A stretch of DNA of 64,000 bases from Vibrio kanaloae (GCF_024347535.1 NZ_AP025497.1:2914001-2978000), one strand, 5' to 3'. Shown: positions 8,979 to 19,707, counted from the stretch's first letter. Notes: generated by a model from the sequence alone, not told the origin. Made by a program: numbers and translations.

Positions 8979-9607
8979 TATTTAATATTCTCCAAGAACA
9001 ATTTTGGATTACGAATATGCTCACTTAACTCCTGTATTCTTTCATCTGGAAGATCCCACCATTTACTAGCATTAATGCTTTCTAAGACATCTTTACTGAA
9101 CCGCATCCTAATCAACCTAGCAGGATTCCCCCCTACAATGGCATACGGAGGTACGTCTTTAGTAACAATAGATCCCATACCAACAACTGCACCATTACCA
9201 ACATTAACACCCTGTTTAATAACAACATTCTGTCCAATCCAGACATCATTCCCAATTATTGTATTTTTAATGTTATCACGCTCATACTCTGAAAACTTCT
9301 TAGCTACGGAGTCCCTACCCTTATAAAATACCGGTGATGTGGAAACCCATTTAATAGGGTGCTGACCTCCGCCTATGACCACATTATTAGCAATAGATGT
9401 GAACGCTCCTATCTGAGCATGGTTGATATCACAATCGTAGCCACAGAATGAATATTTCTCCATTGAAGACTTAATAAAACTTGTACCAGATTCGATTTTA
9501 GACGAAGAATGAACCGTAGAATTTAGTTGATTGGTAAGGCGGAGCTTTTTTAACACTTTATGAATTATGCGTATGTGTAATTTAGATAAACTCATGTTGT
9601 CCCTCAT
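8978..9607 (-). CDS. Hexapeptide-repeat acyltransferase (CatB/LbH family)
   Basis: A 209-residue left-handed beta-helix protein with hexapeptide repeats (TIIGNDVWIGQNVVIKQGV, then GAVVGMGSIVTKDVPPYAIV) and the histidine-containing IGGGQHPIKW loop of the xenobiotic/sugar O-acetyltransferase group. It probably acetylates a sugar hydroxyl or amine during repeat-unit assembly. It overlaps the polymerase gene by four bases (9604-9607). An alternative start is Met5 at 9595. The acceptor is unknown. Confidence 0.88.
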   Translation of the reverse strand: MRDNMSLSKLHIRIIHKVLKKLRLTNQLNSTVHSSSKIESGTSFIKSSMEKYSFCGYDCDINHAQIGAFTSIANNVVIGGGQHPIKWVSTSPVFYKGRDSVAKKFSEYERDNIKNTIIGNDVWIGQNVVIKQGVNVGNGAVVGMGSIVTKDVPPYAIVGGNPARLIRMRFSKDVLESINASKWWDLPDERIQELSEHIRNPKLFLENIK

Positions 9608-10890
9608 CGATAAACTGCGCTACTGCCTGACTTTCTTGTCATATAGAAAAAGAAAATCAAGAAGAATAATTTTATAACAAGTGCACTTCCAAAATAGTGA
9701 AGCACCTTAACATTCATTATAAATAGAGAGGATGATACAAAAAGTACGACAAACCTACCATAATAGCTCTCAGTTCTACTGAAAAGGATGGTAGAAATCG
9801 CCATTATAGTTCCATAAACAAGTAGTGTACCTAAAATTCCACTGCCAAAGATGAATCTTACGTACCCGACATCCGACTCAATAATACGATTTTCATTATA
9901 TCGACCAAAATTACCATCCCCAAACAATAAATGCATTTCATCTTGAGGAAAGAAAAACATTGTTCCAAGATCATTGGTCGATGTCGTTGTCGCTTCGCCA
10001 GTTGTGAAGTAACTCAAGAATAATTCAAATACTCGAAGAAATAACTTAACATAATCACTTTGTGACAAAACCATGAAAGCAACAAACAATAAAGTTACTA
10101 GTACAAGTACCAGGAAAGACATCCGAAAAGTGAACTTTTTACTTATAACGAGAAGAGGAACGCTTCTGAACGTTAATATTAGGAACAGTCCAAAAAGAAG
10201 AAATACGAAACCCGTCCGACCTGATATGAATATGGAAAACAACAAAATAGCAAAACTTGAAGAATAGAAAAGATAGGAAATTATACTTTTTCTTTTCTTC
10301 ATGTTTGAAAATAACAAAATACCAAAGACAAGTAGGACAGACTGAATAAATGCCAAACCATCCCCTCCTGCTGTCGTAAGCCCTGGAGAACGATAATTCA
10401 AATCAAGAAACTCAGCCCCAACTTCATTAATATAAACGACGCTATATAGAGCATCTCTCAGGAATGGTACAAAAAATACGGAAACCATTATATAGGCATG
10501 TACAACTCCTAATATAAATAATGTCTTCACAAACCTTTCAGATTCAGTACCTATATAATTCTGATATAGTGTTACTAGTTCCTTTGCAGCAAATATTGAC
10601 AGAATCGTCAATACATAGTCGATTATGACTTGAGTATCCATAGTACTATGTATTATAGTAGTTAAGAGTATATAAATAAATGGAATTAAGTATACAAACG
10701 CGAGTAGAAAAACATTAATATCAAGACCAATTTTTATAGTTCTTAACAAAAGAGAAGCGATCAAAATCAAGGTCAAAAAAAGAGGGAAGTTAATATTTAT
10801 ACCTAACAGTTTAATGTAAGGAGAATATATAAAAAAGAAGATCAGAATATAAGTTATATATTGTATAAAGTTTGTTTTAAATTTAGTCAT
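9604..10890 (-). CDS. wzy: Wzy-like O-antigen/capsule polymerase
   Basis: A 428-residue, strongly hydrophobic inner-membrane protein with roughly ten or more membrane segments and a large periplasmic-looking loop near residues 290-340. That layout, and its place between glycosyltransferases and upstream of an acyltransferase gene in a wzx-containing operon, identify it as the probable block polymerase. Wzy sequences are very divergent, so the assignment rests on topology and context. The gene is markedly AT-rich compared with wecB/wecC. It overlaps the next upstream gene by eight bases. Confidence 0.78.
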   Translation of the reverse strand: MTKFKTNFIQYITYILIFFFIYSPYIKLLGININFPLFLTLILIASLLLRTIKIGLDINVFLLAFVYLIPFIYILLTTIIHSTMDTQVIIDYVLTILSIFAAKELVTLYQNYIGTESERFVKTLFILGVVHAYIMVSVFFVPFLRDALYSVVYINEVGAEFLDLNYRSPGLTTAGGDGLAFIQSVLLVFGILLFSNMKKRKSIISYLFYSSSFAILLFSIFISGRTGFVFLLFGLFLILTFRSVPLLVISKKFTFRMSFLVLVLVTLLFVAFMVLSQSDYVKLFLRVFELFLSYFTTGEATTTSTNDLGTMFFFPQDEMHLLFGDGNFGRYNENRIIESDVGYVRFIFGSGILGTLLVYGTIMAISTILFSRTESYYGRFVVLFVSSSLFIMNVKVLHYFGSALVIKLFFLIFFFYMTRKSGSSAVYR

Positions 10891-11911
10891 CCGACAGGCT
10901 TTCTTTAATTTTAGATGACAAGGAACACCAGTTATTTACCTTTAAAAACCGGTCATAATTTTCCAAAGGAACGATATCATCCAACAGTATTTCCACATTA
11001 TTCATATCTTTATCCAAAACATATCCAATACCATAATGCGAAATTAACCTAGCTGTGAAGCAACCATCTAATGAAATGGTAGGAATATAATAACTACAAG
11101 ATTCATAAAGGGTATATGGCACCGAGAGGTCATCGTAAACACGAAAATAATAGTTAAAGTTATCCTTAATACAAGATTTGGTTAGACCTACGTAGCTTTC
11201 CATTAAATCTATTTCTGGAAAATCACTATACTTTAACTTAAGGTTATTGCTCCGTTCACTTTTATCAAACTCACCAGCTATAAATACCGAGATAGATATG
11301 TCTAAACAGCGGCATCTCTCTATTAAGTCTGTAATTAAATCAAAATGCTTACTCTTTGCTACAGGTGCACCTAGTATGAGTATTCTTAAATCTGCGTCTT
11401 GATTAAATCTTCTAAAATTATTTGGGTACGAAACTTTATTTTCGTTTTTTTCTATCAATCCAAAGCTTATATTGTCTATATTTTTCTTTCTCAAAATATG
11501 TGAAGCATCCTTGACAAGTAATTCACTAGTAACAAAGATTTTTTCTGACACCTTAGATAATAATATTCTTCTCAATTTGGTTATTTTTGGAAAAAAAGAT
11601 ACACTTTCTTTATCTACATTATGACACACCCAAAAAATCTTGATCTTAATAATTCTACAGAATAGAATAACCGCTATCTCTGAAATAGAACGACATATAG
11701 TTCTTGTAAATGATTGATAGTCATTAAGATATCGAAACACAAAAAAGTCTGGTCTAGATCTGTTTATATAAATTAAATAGACTAGTTCTAGCAAGTCGAA
11801 AATTTGTGATCTTGGTAAAGCTACTAGCCGTACACCTGTAACGCTATGTTTACTCCACATTTGAGACTTTATATCAGACTTTTGAACTAAGCCCCATATG
11901 TCACTCTTCAT
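10883..11911 (-). CDS. Probable glycosyltransferase, GT-B-like
   Basis: A 342-residue protein of low recognisable similarity. The C-terminal half has a GT-B appearance: LRILILGAPVAKSKHFDLI, a strand-helix series, then VPYTLYESCSYYIPTISLDG, which resembles a donor-binding helix. The N-terminal half has IFWVCHNVDKES, like acceptor domains of GumH-type enzymes. Four-base overlap with the upstream gene and eight-base overlap with wzy place it firmly in the assembly operon. AT-rich. The sugar transferred is unknown. Confidence 0.6.
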   Translation of the reverse strand: MKSDIWGLVQKSDIKSQMWSKHSVTGVRLVALPRSQIFDLLELVYLIYINRSRPDFFVFRYLNDYQSFTRTICRSISEIAVILFCRIIKIKIFWVCHNVDKESVSFFPKITKLRRILLSKVSEKIFVTSELLVKDASHILRKKNIDNISFGLIEKNENKVSYPNNFRRFNQDADLRILILGAPVAKSKHFDLITDLIERCRCLDISISVFIAGEFDKSERSNNLKLKYSDFPEIDLMESYVGLTKSCIKDNFNYYFRVYDDLSVPYTLYESCSYYIPTISLDGCFTARLISHYGIGYVLDKDMNNVEILLDDIVPLENYDRFLKVNNWCSLSSKIKESLSDD

Positions 11912-12891
11912 TTGTATTTACCTATTGCCATTAGTAATCGACGTTTTATTCTTAAATAATTAAAAAACACTCTTCTAAGTTCAACATGAACGCTTTTGGT
12001 CACCAAAGAACTCTTCGACCAAATCTGAAACTTTTCTCTTTCTGCGAAAAGGAGCTTTTCCCACTCAAAGACTAGACTTCTATCGCTATATTGACTAAAG
12101 CTCTCCTTACCTCGCATAGATAACAAATGTCGAGCTTCTTTACTATTCATCAGGTATCTGATTTTCTCTTTCAACTCTTTCTTACTTTGAACTCTTATAT
12201 AATCGAAACCGTTTGTACCAACTTGTTCATAAGCAGAATCGCCTCCACCGATAAACGGAACTCCTGCTTTCCATGCGTTGAGCAGTTTTGTGGGCGGTTT
12301 GTGTATATGTTTTCCTTTAAAATCTCGTATACCAACGGCTAGATCTACATGAGAATAATCGTTCCAGTTATCCGGCCCAAATGTAAACATTTCCGCCTCA
12401 TCACTAAACTCTTCAGTCAAGGTGCTTATAAGATTGATCGAATTAGTCGGCAATCCAAAGAATCCTATTTTAAACCTGTCATTTTTCGGTATGGTATCTG
12501 ACGATGGAATAATTCCACATTGGCTCCAATGAGGTATGTACTTTTTGCGAAATGGTATTTTCTGACTCTTATTCTGGATAACATTTAGGTCACCTGGAAA
12601 AAACACAACTCTATCCAAAGTAATAACTATGCAATAAAACTCATTCTTATTTTTTAGTTCGACGTAGTCATTTGCAAAAATAACATTTATACATTCCTCT
12701 AGTGGACTCTCTTGATGTTGCACCATAACACCATAGTCTATAAGTCTATGATAAGTTTGAATTATCCACGCCCATTCACCGTTAATAAAAAATCGCCAAT
12801 TATTGTCTATGTCTCCATCAAAGTCTGAATAATAATTTTCATAATTTCCTTTATTTGGAATCACAAAGTTGATATTTATCATAGCCATCAT
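11908..12891 (-). CDS. Probable glycosyltransferase-like protein
   Basis: A 327-residue protein with no strong family match that I can name. A Rossmann-like half (KIGFFGLPTNSINLI) is followed by KPPTKLLNAWKAGVPFIGGG, which looks like the donor-site helix of GT-B transferases. The start overlaps the wzx stop by four bases and the end overlaps the next gene by four bases. It is a good candidate for one of the linkage-forming transferases, but function is inferred mainly from context. Met4 (12882) is an alternative start. Confidence 0.55.
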   Translation of the reverse strand: MMAMININFVIPNKGNYENYYSDFDGDIDNNWRFFINGEWAWIIQTYHRLIDYGVMVQHQESPLEECINVIFANDYVELKNKNEFYCIVITLDRVVFFPGDLNVIQNKSQKIPFRKKYIPHWSQCGIIPSSDTIPKNDRFKIGFFGLPTNSINLISTLTEEFSDEAEMFTFGPDNWNDYSHVDLAVGIRDFKGKHIHKPPTKLLNAWKAGVPFIGGGDSAYEQVGTNGFDYIRVQSKKELKEKIRYLMNSKEARHLLSMRGKESFSQYSDRSLVFEWEKLLFAEREKFQIWSKSSLVTKSVHVELRRVFFNYLRIKRRLLMAIGKYK

Positions 12892-14153
12892 AACCTTTCA
12901 TTTATATATCTATACTTCCAAGCAAAAGTAAACATAGACTGAAAAGATAAGCAAGTAATAGCAGCATACGTGCCATAAACTGGTACGGTGAATAGGAACA
13001 ATAACATCATTATTAGATTTGCTATCAACACAATCTGGACGTTTTTCTTCACATATCCAAACGCTATAAACAATGAATGGTACAACGTGAATATTACATC
13101 AATGCACTTTATAAATATTGCAAAAATCGCTATAGGGATAAGCTCTATATATTCACGTCCGAGAGTGTTCAATACAAAATATTCCATTGAAAAATAAGAA
13201 AATAAAATTGGTAATATTGAAAAAACACCAATTTTTAAAGTGATATTTTTCGTAAAACTCATCACATCAGCAATTTTCTTCTTCTCAATAAAATTAGCCT
13301 GTATAGGATATACAGATTGATATAGAGGTCCGACGAGACGCCCAATTATTGTCATTGCCTGTTTTGCTAATCTATATAAACCCGCTTGAGATTCGTTAGT
13401 TAAAACACTAAGAATAACTACATCGAGTTCCTTCGCAGGGAGATCTACTAAAGAAGTGAGATTGGTCCAGAAAACAAACTTAAACACCTTTTTATCCATG
13501 GTAATTTCAAAAGGAAAAAACCATTTTTTGTTTTTTGATTTTAATATTAAAATAGCTTGAATAGAAAGACAAAAGTTTAAAACAAGCTCAGATACAGTCC
13601 AAGCTAATGCATAATATTCAATATCTGCATCTAATAAATAACATCCACCAATTAATGATAATTTAATAACAGAAGAATAGACTTGTACCAAAGCTTGTTC
13701 TTTGTTTCGGTCGAATAATCTGAATACACCAAGGGAAAAAGAGGAGAACTTAAAGATAAGCGAAATAATAATGATGTTAAGAACTGTTTGATATTCATCT
13801 CCCCATGAGAAATACATTACTATAAGGGGAGAAAAAATCAAAGCTATTAATAAACCTAATAGTGCCGTTATAGAGTCAATTAATATACAAAACTTAACAA
13901 GTTGTGAAAACTCATTATATTTCTTATTGTTAAGATAGTCGGTACCAAACTTAATAAGAGCTTGCCAGCTCTGAAAATTTACTACCTTATCTATAACTGC
14001 AACGATACTTAGACACAGGGAAAATATACCAAATTGCTCTAAACCTAAACCTTTCGCAATAAGACCAATACTCAAAAAACCTAAAACCGAGGAAAAAAAA
14101 GTACCTCCTAATAGTGAAAAAAAACTATTTTTTAGCCTCGTCAATTCATTCAT
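12888..14153 (-). CDS. wzx: Wzx-type oligosaccharide flippase
   Basis: A 421-residue polytopic membrane protein with about twelve predicted hydrophobic segments, opening with [20 protein letters not shown], the usual N-terminal helix of the polysaccharide transporter (PST/MOP) family. It is expected to flip undecaprenyl-pyrophosphate-linked repeat units across the inner membrane for Wzy polymerisation. It overlaps tviC by four bases upstream and the glycosyltransferase-like gene by four bases downstream. It lies within the AT-rich core of the operon. Confidence 0.88.
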   Translation of the reverse strand: MNELTRLKNSFFSLLGGTFFSSVLGFLSIGLIAKGLGLEQFGIFSLCLSIVAVIDKVVNFQSWQALIKFGTDYLNNKKYNEFSQLVKFCILIDSITALLGLLIALIFSPLIVMYFSWGDEYQTVLNIIIISLIFKFSSFSLGVFRLFDRNKEQALVQVYSSVIKLSLIGGCYLLDADIEYYALAWTVSELVLNFCLSIQAILILKSKNKKWFFPFEITMDKKVFKFVFWTNLTSLVDLPAKELDVVILSVLTNESQAGLYRLAKQAMTIIGRLVGPLYQSVYPIQANFIEKKKIADVMSFTKNITLKIGVFSILPILFSYFSMEYFVLNTLGREYIELIPIAIFAIFIKCIDVIFTLYHSLFIAFGYVKKNVQIVLIANLIMMLLFLFTVPVYGTYAAITCLSFQSMFTFAWKYRYINERL

Positions 14154-15163
14154 TTTGTATACCAGGAAAGTGCTTTTTTAAGTCCGTCCTTTATTTTAAT
14201 CTCCGGAGTATAACCTAATGCTTCAACTGCTTTTGAAATATCAGCTTGTGAATGCCTTACATCTCCTGCTCTGAACTCTACGTATAAAGGTGGAATAGAT
14301 TCATTGATAATTTGTTGTTCGATGAGTTGAGAAACGATCTCGGAATATAGAGAGTTAAGGGAAGTCCTATCACCTAATGCGACATTGTATACATCTGTAT
14401 TGGTATTACAATCTGTAGCTGCTATGATATTCATTTGTATAACATTATCAATATAACAAAAATCTCTAGTAGTCTCACCATCGCCGTTGATTTGTACTTG
14501 TTGACCATTAATAATCTTTGATATCCACTTTGGTATAACTGCTGCATAAGCGCCATTTGGATCTTGCCTTTGACCAAAGACGTTAAAGTACCTTAGTCCA
14601 ATAGACTTTACCCCATAAGTTCTTGCAAAGACATCGGCATATAATTCATTAACATATTTTGTAACTGCATAAGGAGAAAGTGGTGCTCCTATATTATTTT
14701 CCACTTTAGGTAGGGAGGGATGATCACCATACGTTGAGCTACTCGCTGCATATACAAAACTGTTAATACCTCCTTCTTTAGTTGCGTTGAGCATATTTAA
14801 AAAGCCTGTAATATTCACTGCATTAGAACTTATAGGGTCCTCAATTGATCTTGGAACGCTCCCAAGAGCTGCTTGATGCAATACATAATCAACGTTCTTT
14901 ACAGCCTTATTACAAATATCATAGTCACAGATATCACCTTCTATAAACGAGAAGTTCAACCATTGTTTTTCTTCAACCAAAGCTCTAACTTCATCTAAGT
15001 TAGCTTGATAACCTGTCGAAAAGTTATCAAGCCCAACAACTTTCTGATTAAGCTTTAACAACGTTTCTAAAAGGTTTGAACCAATAAACCCAGCAACACC
15101 TGTAACTAACCAAGTTTTTGGTGAGGAAAGTAGTTCTAGTTTTATTTGTTCATATTTAGACAT
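14150..15163 (-). CDS. tviC: UDP-GlcNAc/GlcNAcA C4-epimerase (TviC/WbpP type)
   Basis: A 337-residue extended short-chain dehydrogenase. The NAD site [13 protein letters not shown] lies near residue 22, the catalytic tyrosine is in [13 protein letters not shown] with serines in AASSSTYGD. The long N-terminal extension ([20 protein letters not shown]) is characteristic of TviC/WbpP, which interconvert UDP-GlcNAc(A) and UDP-GalNAc(A). With TviB next door it should supply UDP-GalNAcA. An 89-base gap separates it from tviB, longer than other gaps in the operon. Confidence 0.92.
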   Translation of the reverse strand: MSKYEQIKLELLSSPKTWLVTGVAGFIGSNLLETLLKLNQKVVGLDNFSTGYQANLDEVRALVEEKQWLNFSFIEGDICDYDICNKAVKNVDYVLHQAALGSVPRSIEDPISSNAVNITGFLNMLNATKEGGINSFVYAASSSTYGDHPSLPKVENNIGAPLSPYAVTKYVNELYADVFARTYGVKSIGLRYFNVFGQRQDPNGAYAAVIPKWISKIINGQQVQINGDGETTRDFCYIDNVIQMNIIAATDCNTNTDVYNVALGDRTSLNSLYSEIVSQLIEQQIINESIPPLYVEFRAGDVRHSQADISKAVEALGYTPEIKIKDGLKKALSWYTK

Positions 15164-15252
15164 AAATTTCTCTTTCGTATCGTTTCATATATTAATGAGT
15201 AAAAAGTAGAAGAAAAATATAACTTCTACTTTACTATAGTGATTCTTATAAT

Positions 15253-16530
15253 TTAGAGGCGCATATCTACATCAGACTTGTCTAATACGTACTTTAAGTC
15301 ATAGATTATATGCGTTTCTTTACCAAGTTGACGGATGGCATCTGCACCCATATATCTAAACTCGTCGTGACTGACAGCCATAATAATAGCATCATAATGT
15401 CCAACTTTAGGCTTTGTTACGCTAACGCCGTATTCTTTCTCTGCTTCTATACTAGAGCACCATGGGTCAGTGATATCAACATTAATGTTATATTCCCTTA
15501 GCTCAGATACAATATCGATTACCTTGGTATTTCTTAAGTCAGGGCAGTTTTCTTTAAAAGTCAAACCCATCAATAATATGTTCGCCCCTTCGACATGTAT
15601 GCGCTTTTTAAGCATGGCTTTTACCAATTCTGATACTACATGTCTTCCCATATTATCATTTAAGCGACGTCCTGCTAAAATCATCTCTGGGTGATATCCG
15701 ACCATTTGTGCCTTGTGCGTTAAATAATATGGGTCAACACCAATACAATGTCCTCCTACGAGTCCAGGACGAAACGGTAAGAAGTTCCATTTAGTTCCTG
15801 CAGCTTCTAGCACTTCTAAAGTATCAATTTTCAACCTGTTAAAAATAATAGAAAGTTCATTTATTAAAGCAATGTTAACATCTCGCTGAGTGTTTTCGAT
15901 TACCTTTGCAGCTTCAGCAACTTTGATGCTAGATGCTTTAAAAGTACCCGCAGTAATGATTGATGCATATACTTCATCTATAAAACTTGCAACTTCCGGT
16001 GTCGACCCGCTAGTAACCTTTAATATGTTAGTAACTCGATGCTCTTTGTCACCCGGATTTATACGCTCAGGCGAATAACCTACATAGAAATCTATATTTA
16101 AAGAAAGCCTACTTAACTCCTCTAAAACCGGGACACAAACTTCTTCTGTTGCGCCAGGGTAAACAGTCGACTCATAAACAACGACATCACCCTTTTTTAG
16201 AACTTTTGCTAAAGTTTCTGACGCCTTGATTAAAGGAGTTAAATCCGGTTGTTTATGCTGGTCTATCGGTGTTGGGACTGTAACAATGAAGAAATTACAT
16301 TCTTTCAAATCATCAACGTTGCAGGAAAATTTAAGATTTTTTGCGTTTCTAAGCTCACTACCATCACACTCTAGAGTATGGTCATAACCATCTCGCAATT
16401 CACGTACTCGATTTTGATTGATGTCAAAGCCTATGGTCGGTAGAGACTTTCCAAACTCGACCGCTAGGGGAAGTCCAACATACCCCAAACCGACAATACC
16501 AATGTTTATATCTTTCAAATTCATACCCAA
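15253..16530 (-). CDS. tviB: UDP-N-acetylglucosamine 6-dehydrogenase (TviB/WbpO type)
   Basis: A 425-residue NAD-dependent UDP-sugar dehydrogenase. The N-terminal Rossmann motif is [17 protein letters not shown] and the catalytic cysteine lies in [17 protein letters not shown]. Similarity to TviB/WbpO indicates two-step oxidation of UDP-GlcNAc or UDP-GalNAc to the uronic acid. It overlaps wecC by ten bases; Met3 at 16524 is an alternative start that still overlaps. Together with wecC this gives the operon two uronate-forming dehydrogenases of different specificity. Confidence 0.92.
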   Translation of the reverse strand: MGMNLKDINIGIVGLGYVGLPLAVEFGKSLPTIGFDINQNRVRELRDGYDHTLECDGSELRNAKNLKFSCNVDDLKECNFFIVTVPTPIDQHKQPDLTPLIKASETLAKVLKKGDVVVYESTVYPGATEEVCVPVLEELSRLSLNIDFYVGYSPERINPGDKEHRVTNILKVTSGSTPEVASFIDEVYASIITAGTFKASSIKVAEAAKVIENTQRDVNIALINELSIIFNRLKIDTLEVLEAAGTKWNFLPFRPGLVGGHCIGVDPYYLTHKAQMVGYHPEMILAGRRLNDNMGRHVVSELVKAMLKKRIHVEGANILLMGLTFKENCPDLRNTKVIDIVSELREYNINVDITDPWCSSIEAEKEYGVSVTKPKVGHYDAIIMAVSHDEFRYMGADAIRQLGKETHIIYDLKYVLDKSDVDMRL

Positions 16531-17783
16531 ATACCTTTAGTATCAATAACAAATGCATCATTAATTTTAATTTTTTTAAACTGCTTATGATCAACTAACA
16601 TGACATGAATATCAGTTCTAGTCAGAGACTCATCTATAGATACTAAACTTACATTGTCTATATCGATAGATGTAATATTAGGTTCAATCGCTAGCACATC
16701 ACCGGGATGGTTTTTAGCGATAGACTCTGTTATATCGAGTGCAGGACTTTCACGTAAATCATCAATATCTGGCTTGAATGCTAACCCATAGCAAGCGATC
16801 GTAACATCTTTCGCTGTTTTAGTTGGGTTAACATTTAGAAAATCAGCTACTGCAACCTTCACCTTATCAATTACCCACTCCGGCTTATAATCATTGACAT
16901 TTCTGGCAGTGTGAATGATTTTTGCTGTTTCCGGCGTTTTTGAAACAATAAACCAAGGGTCTACAGCTATGCAGTGACCACCGACACCCGGTCCCGGCTG
17001 AAGAATATTCACTCTAGGGTGGCGATTAGCGAGTGAAATCAACTCCCAAACATCAATGTCCAGTTCATCGCATATCATCGAAAGTTCGTTTGCAAAAGCG
17101 ATTTGAACATCACGCGATGAGTTCTCTGTAAGCTTGGCCATTTCGGCAGTGCGAGCATTAGTGACTACACACTCACCCATCACAAATGTTTTATACAGTT
17201 CGACACTACGCTCTGAACAGCGCTTGCTCATACCACCAATCACACGATCATTCTGGACAAGCTCCGTCACCACTTTGCCCGGTAATACACGCTCTGGGCA
17301 ATGTGCGATATTGATGTCAGCCCATTCTCCTGCTGTTTGTGGAAAGCTCAAGTCTTGGCGCGCATCTGCAAGCCACGCAGCCATTTGCTCTGTTGCACCT
17401 ACAGGTGAAGTAGACTCCAATATAACTAAATCACCTTTTTTCAGTACAGGAGCTATCGCTTCGGAAGCAGATTTTATGTAGCTTAAATCAGGCTCTGGAA
17501 CCTCTCCCTGTTTACAAGGTTTAAAAGGAGTTGGTACAGCAATGAGAAAAGCATCTGCTGATTCTGGAACTAGTGTTGCTTTTAGGTATCCTTGTTGCAC
17601 AGCTGCACTTACAAGCATATCTAGATCGGGCTCGACGATATGAATCTCACCTCGATTTATCGTATCAACCGCATACTGATTGACATCTACACCAATCACC
17701 TTTTTTTTACGTGAAGCAAACATTGCTGCTGTTGGTAAGCCGATATAGCCTAAACCAATTACTGAAATTGTTTCAAAAGACAT
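16521..17783 (-). CDS. wecC: UDP-N-acetyl-D-mannosamine dehydrogenase
   Basis: A 420-residue enzyme that oxidises UDP-ManNAc to UDP-ManNAcA. NAD motif [18 protein letters not shown], catalytic cysteine in [11 protein letters not shown] and the WecC-type [12 protein letters not shown] segment support the assignment. It follows wecB with an eleven-base gap. In enteric bacteria wecBC feed enterobacterial common antigen, but here they head an ops-controlled locus with wzx and wzy, so the ManNAcA most likely enters the O-antigen or capsule. Confidence 0.94.
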   Translation of the reverse strand: MSFETISVIGLGYIGLPTAAMFASRKKKVIGVDVNQYAVDTINRGEIHIVEPDLDMLVSAAVQQGYLKATLVPESADAFLIAVPTPFKPCKQGEVPEPDLSYIKSASEAIAPVLKKGDLVILESTSPVGATEQMAAWLADARQDLSFPQTAGEWADINIAHCPERVLPGKVVTELVQNDRVIGGMSKRCSERSVELYKTFVMGECVVTNARTAEMAKLTENSSRDVQIAFANELSMICDELDIDVWELISLANRHPRVNILQPGPGVGGHCIAVDPWFIVSKTPETAKIIHTARNVNDYKPEWVIDKVKVAVADFLNVNPTKTAKDVTIACYGLAFKPDIDDLRESPALDITESIAKNHPGDVLAIEPNITSIDIDNVSLVSIDESLTRTDIHVMLVDHKQFKKIKINDAFVIDTKGIWV

Positions 17784-17794
17784 AAATTACCCAG

Positions 17795-18919
17795 TTATTT
17801 TGCTAATTCTTCTAGTATTCTTCGGCAAGCTAGACCATCACCGTATGGATTATGTGCAAAGCTCATTTTCTCGTATGCATCATGATCTGTCAGCAAATGA
17901 ATTAACTCGCGCGTTATTGCATCGATTTCAGTGCCAACTAACCTAACCGTTCCGGCCTCTACAGCTTCCGGCCTTTCCGTAGTATCTCTCATAACCAGAA
18001 CTGGCTTTCCTAAAGAAGGAGCTTCTTCTTGTATACCGCCGGAGTCTGTGAGGATGATGCTCGCCCGACTCATCAAATAGACAAAAGAGAGATACTGTTG
18101 AGGTTCAATTAACAGAACATTATCTATACCATCGAGGATACGATTTACTGGTTCTCTTACATTCGGATTCAGGTGCATTGGATAAAGAATTTGCACATTT
18201 TGATGTTCTCTCGCTACTCTTGACAGAGCTTCACAAATTCGCTCAAATCCACCACCAAAGCTTTCTCTTCGGTGGCCAGTTACTAAAATGAGTTTCTTGT
18301 TATCGTCTAAGAATGGGAATTGCAAGGCTAGTGTGGCATTCAAATCGCTATCAGATTCGATTTTATCCTTCACCATCAGCAAAGCATCAATCACGGTATT
18401 ACCCGTTACCGAAATATCTTCTGGATTGAAGTTTTCGCGTAGGAGGTTTTCTTTAGAGGTTTCTGTTGGAGCAAAGTGGTATTTAGTAAGGACACCAGTC
18501 AATCGGCGATTCGCCTCTTCTGGCCATGGTGAATAGATATTACCAGTGCGTAGGCCAGCTTCCACATGCCCGACTTCAATTTGCTCATAGTAAGCGGCTA
18601 AGCTAGCAGCAAATGTTGTCGCCGTATCACCGTGAACCAACACAACGTCAGGCTTAAACTCTTGGAGTACAGATTTGAGTTCTTGAACAATACGCGCCGT
18701 CACATCATTCAGTGTTTGACCGAATTTCATGAGGTTTAAATCATAGTCTGGAGTGATTTCAAACAGCTCAAGAACTTGATCTAACATTTCGCGATGTTGT
18801 GCGGTTACACAACACTTTGATTCAAATCTCTCATCGGCTGCTAATGCGTGAACAAGAGGAGCCATTTTTATTGCTTCTGGGCGAGTGCCAAAAACGGTTA
18901 AGACTTTTTTCCTAGCCAT
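17795..18919 (-). CDS. wecB: UDP-N-acetylglucosamine 2-epimerase (non-hydrolysing)
   Basis: A 374-residue enzyme converting UDP-GlcNAc to UDP-ManNAc. Family hallmarks are [15 protein letters not shown] at the N-terminus, [25 protein letters not shown] with PWPEEANR, and the C-terminal [20 protein letters not shown]. It is the first gene of the polysaccharide operon, about 240 bases downstream of the ops site, and supplies WecC next to it. Confidence 0.96.
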   Translation of the reverse strand: MARKKVLTVFGTRPEAIKMAPLVHALAADERFESKCCVTAQHREMLDQVLELFEITPDYDLNLMKFGQTLNDVTARIVQELKSVLQEFKPDVVLVHGDTATTFAASLAAYYEQIEVGHVEAGLRTGNIYSPWPEEANRRLTGVLTKYHFAPTETSKENLLRENFNPEDISVTGNTVIDALLMVKDKIESDSDLNATLALQFPFLDDNKKLILVTGHRRESFGGGFERICEALSRVAREHQNVQILYPMHLNPNVREPVNRILDGIDNVLLIEPQQYLSFVYLMSRASIILTDSGGIQEEAPSLGKPVLVMRDTTERPEAVEAGTVRLVGTEIDAITRELIHLLTDHDAYEKMSFAHNPYGDGLACRRILEELAK

Positions 18920-19160
18920 GATTTCAACTTCTATAGTTCTAATACAAACGCTAATCTGAGCGCTTCAAAATTTACATTTCCATCTCAGACATCCAAACCA
19001 ACCTGAGACACTTTTTATACATTTTGAGACAGTCAAATCTCAACCATCCCTCATAAATTTTCACTTACTTTCTTAACACCGCCCCAATAGGCCACCAATC
19101 GCCAACCTGAGCAGGTTTCATCCAAAAATCAGCTTTTCACCTTACTAAAAGTTGTATTTG

Positions 19161-19196
19161 GGTACGCTACCGCCCTTAGGTTTGGCTCCTAAAGGC
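19161..19196 (-). promoter_or_regulatory. JUMPstart leader with ops element (RfaH recruitment site)
   Basis: On the minus strand the ops core GGCGGTAGCGTA occupies 19174-19163, followed by CCC. Just 5' of it is a hairpin formed by CCTTTAGG (19195-19188) and CCTAAGGG (19180-19173). Pausing at ops lets RfaH load on RNA polymerase and suppress termination and polarity in long surface-polysaccharide operons. It lies about 240 bases upstream of wecB and is oriented toward it. No rfaH gene is in the window. Confidence 0.9.
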
Positions 19197-19278
19197 AAGA
19201 ATTTCAGTTATGTGTTTTTTTATACGGTTTTAATATTTGGGCTGATTTTAGCAAATTACTCGTATACACACTAGTATA

Positions 19279-19306
19279 GTTATATTACTCGATTAGGCTG
19301 TTACAA
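19279..19306 (-). promoter_or_regulatory. Candidate sigma-70 promoter of the polysaccharide operon
   Basis: On the minus strand, TTGTAA (19306-19301) and TATAAC (19284-19279) are separated by 16 bases, about 85 bases upstream of the JUMPstart hairpin. Position and match are reasonable, but AT-rich sequence here offers other -10-like hexamers, so this is a proposal only. Confidence 0.35.
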
Positions 19307-19448
19307 CGCGTTCACCCAGCGAAAGCATTGCAAACCTTGTAGCTACTGCGACCCTATGTAATAACGGTTTTCTTGTGCCGGCATCGCAGTAGCGCTTTTC
19401 AAGGTCGATAAAAATCTTGCCGTTAATACAGCGAGACAAAACTTTCAT
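19293..19448 (-). CDS. Small hypothetical ORF at the IS junction
   Basis: A 51-codon reading frame beginning MKVLSRCINGKIFIDLEKR and ending GERVVTA. It is rich in basic residues and overlaps the 3' end of the truncated transposase frame. I do not recognise it, and no clear ribosome-binding site precedes its ATG. It may be the tail of a gene interrupted by the IS3-type element rather than a functional small gene. The candidate operon promoter overlaps its stop codon. Confidence 0.2.
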   Translation of the reverse strand: MKVLSRCINGKIFIDLEKRYCDAGTRKPLLHRVAVATRFAMLSLGERVVTA

Positions 19449-19707
19449 TGTATGGGTTTTCTCGTTCTAACCGGTTAATCCGGGCTTCTAACTCTTGGAT
19501 TTTCTTTTGCTCAGGCGTGAGGGCTTTAGTCGTTGGAGTCATCCCACCTCGCTCAACTTTGAGTTGGTCGACCCATCGCCATAAAGCCGTTTCACCTACG
19601 CCCATAGAATTAGCAGCCTTAGATATGGAGTCCCCTTGGTCAAGATCCAAACTTGCAGCACCTATTTTGAACTCAGCAGAAAATGTACGTCGTTGTCGTT
19701 TTGTCAT
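19423..19707 (-). pseudogene. Truncated IS3-family transposase OrfA
   Basis: From ATG 19707 (preceded by GAGGTG) the frame encodes MTKRQRRTFSAEFKIGAASL followed by a helix-turn-helix (SISKAANSMGVGETALWRW) and a leucine-zipper-like tail ending RINRLERE, all typical of IS3-family OrfA. Intact OrfA proteins continue differently after this point; here the sequence turns into an unrelated tail and stops at 19423. No orfB with a DDE domain follows, so the element cannot transpose on its own. Confidence 0.85.

Noticed and set aside
16521-18919. wecB-wecC as part of an enterobacterial common antigen cluster
   Set aside because: No other ECA genes (wecA, wecG, rff genes) are present, and the pair heads an ops-controlled wzx/wzy operon.
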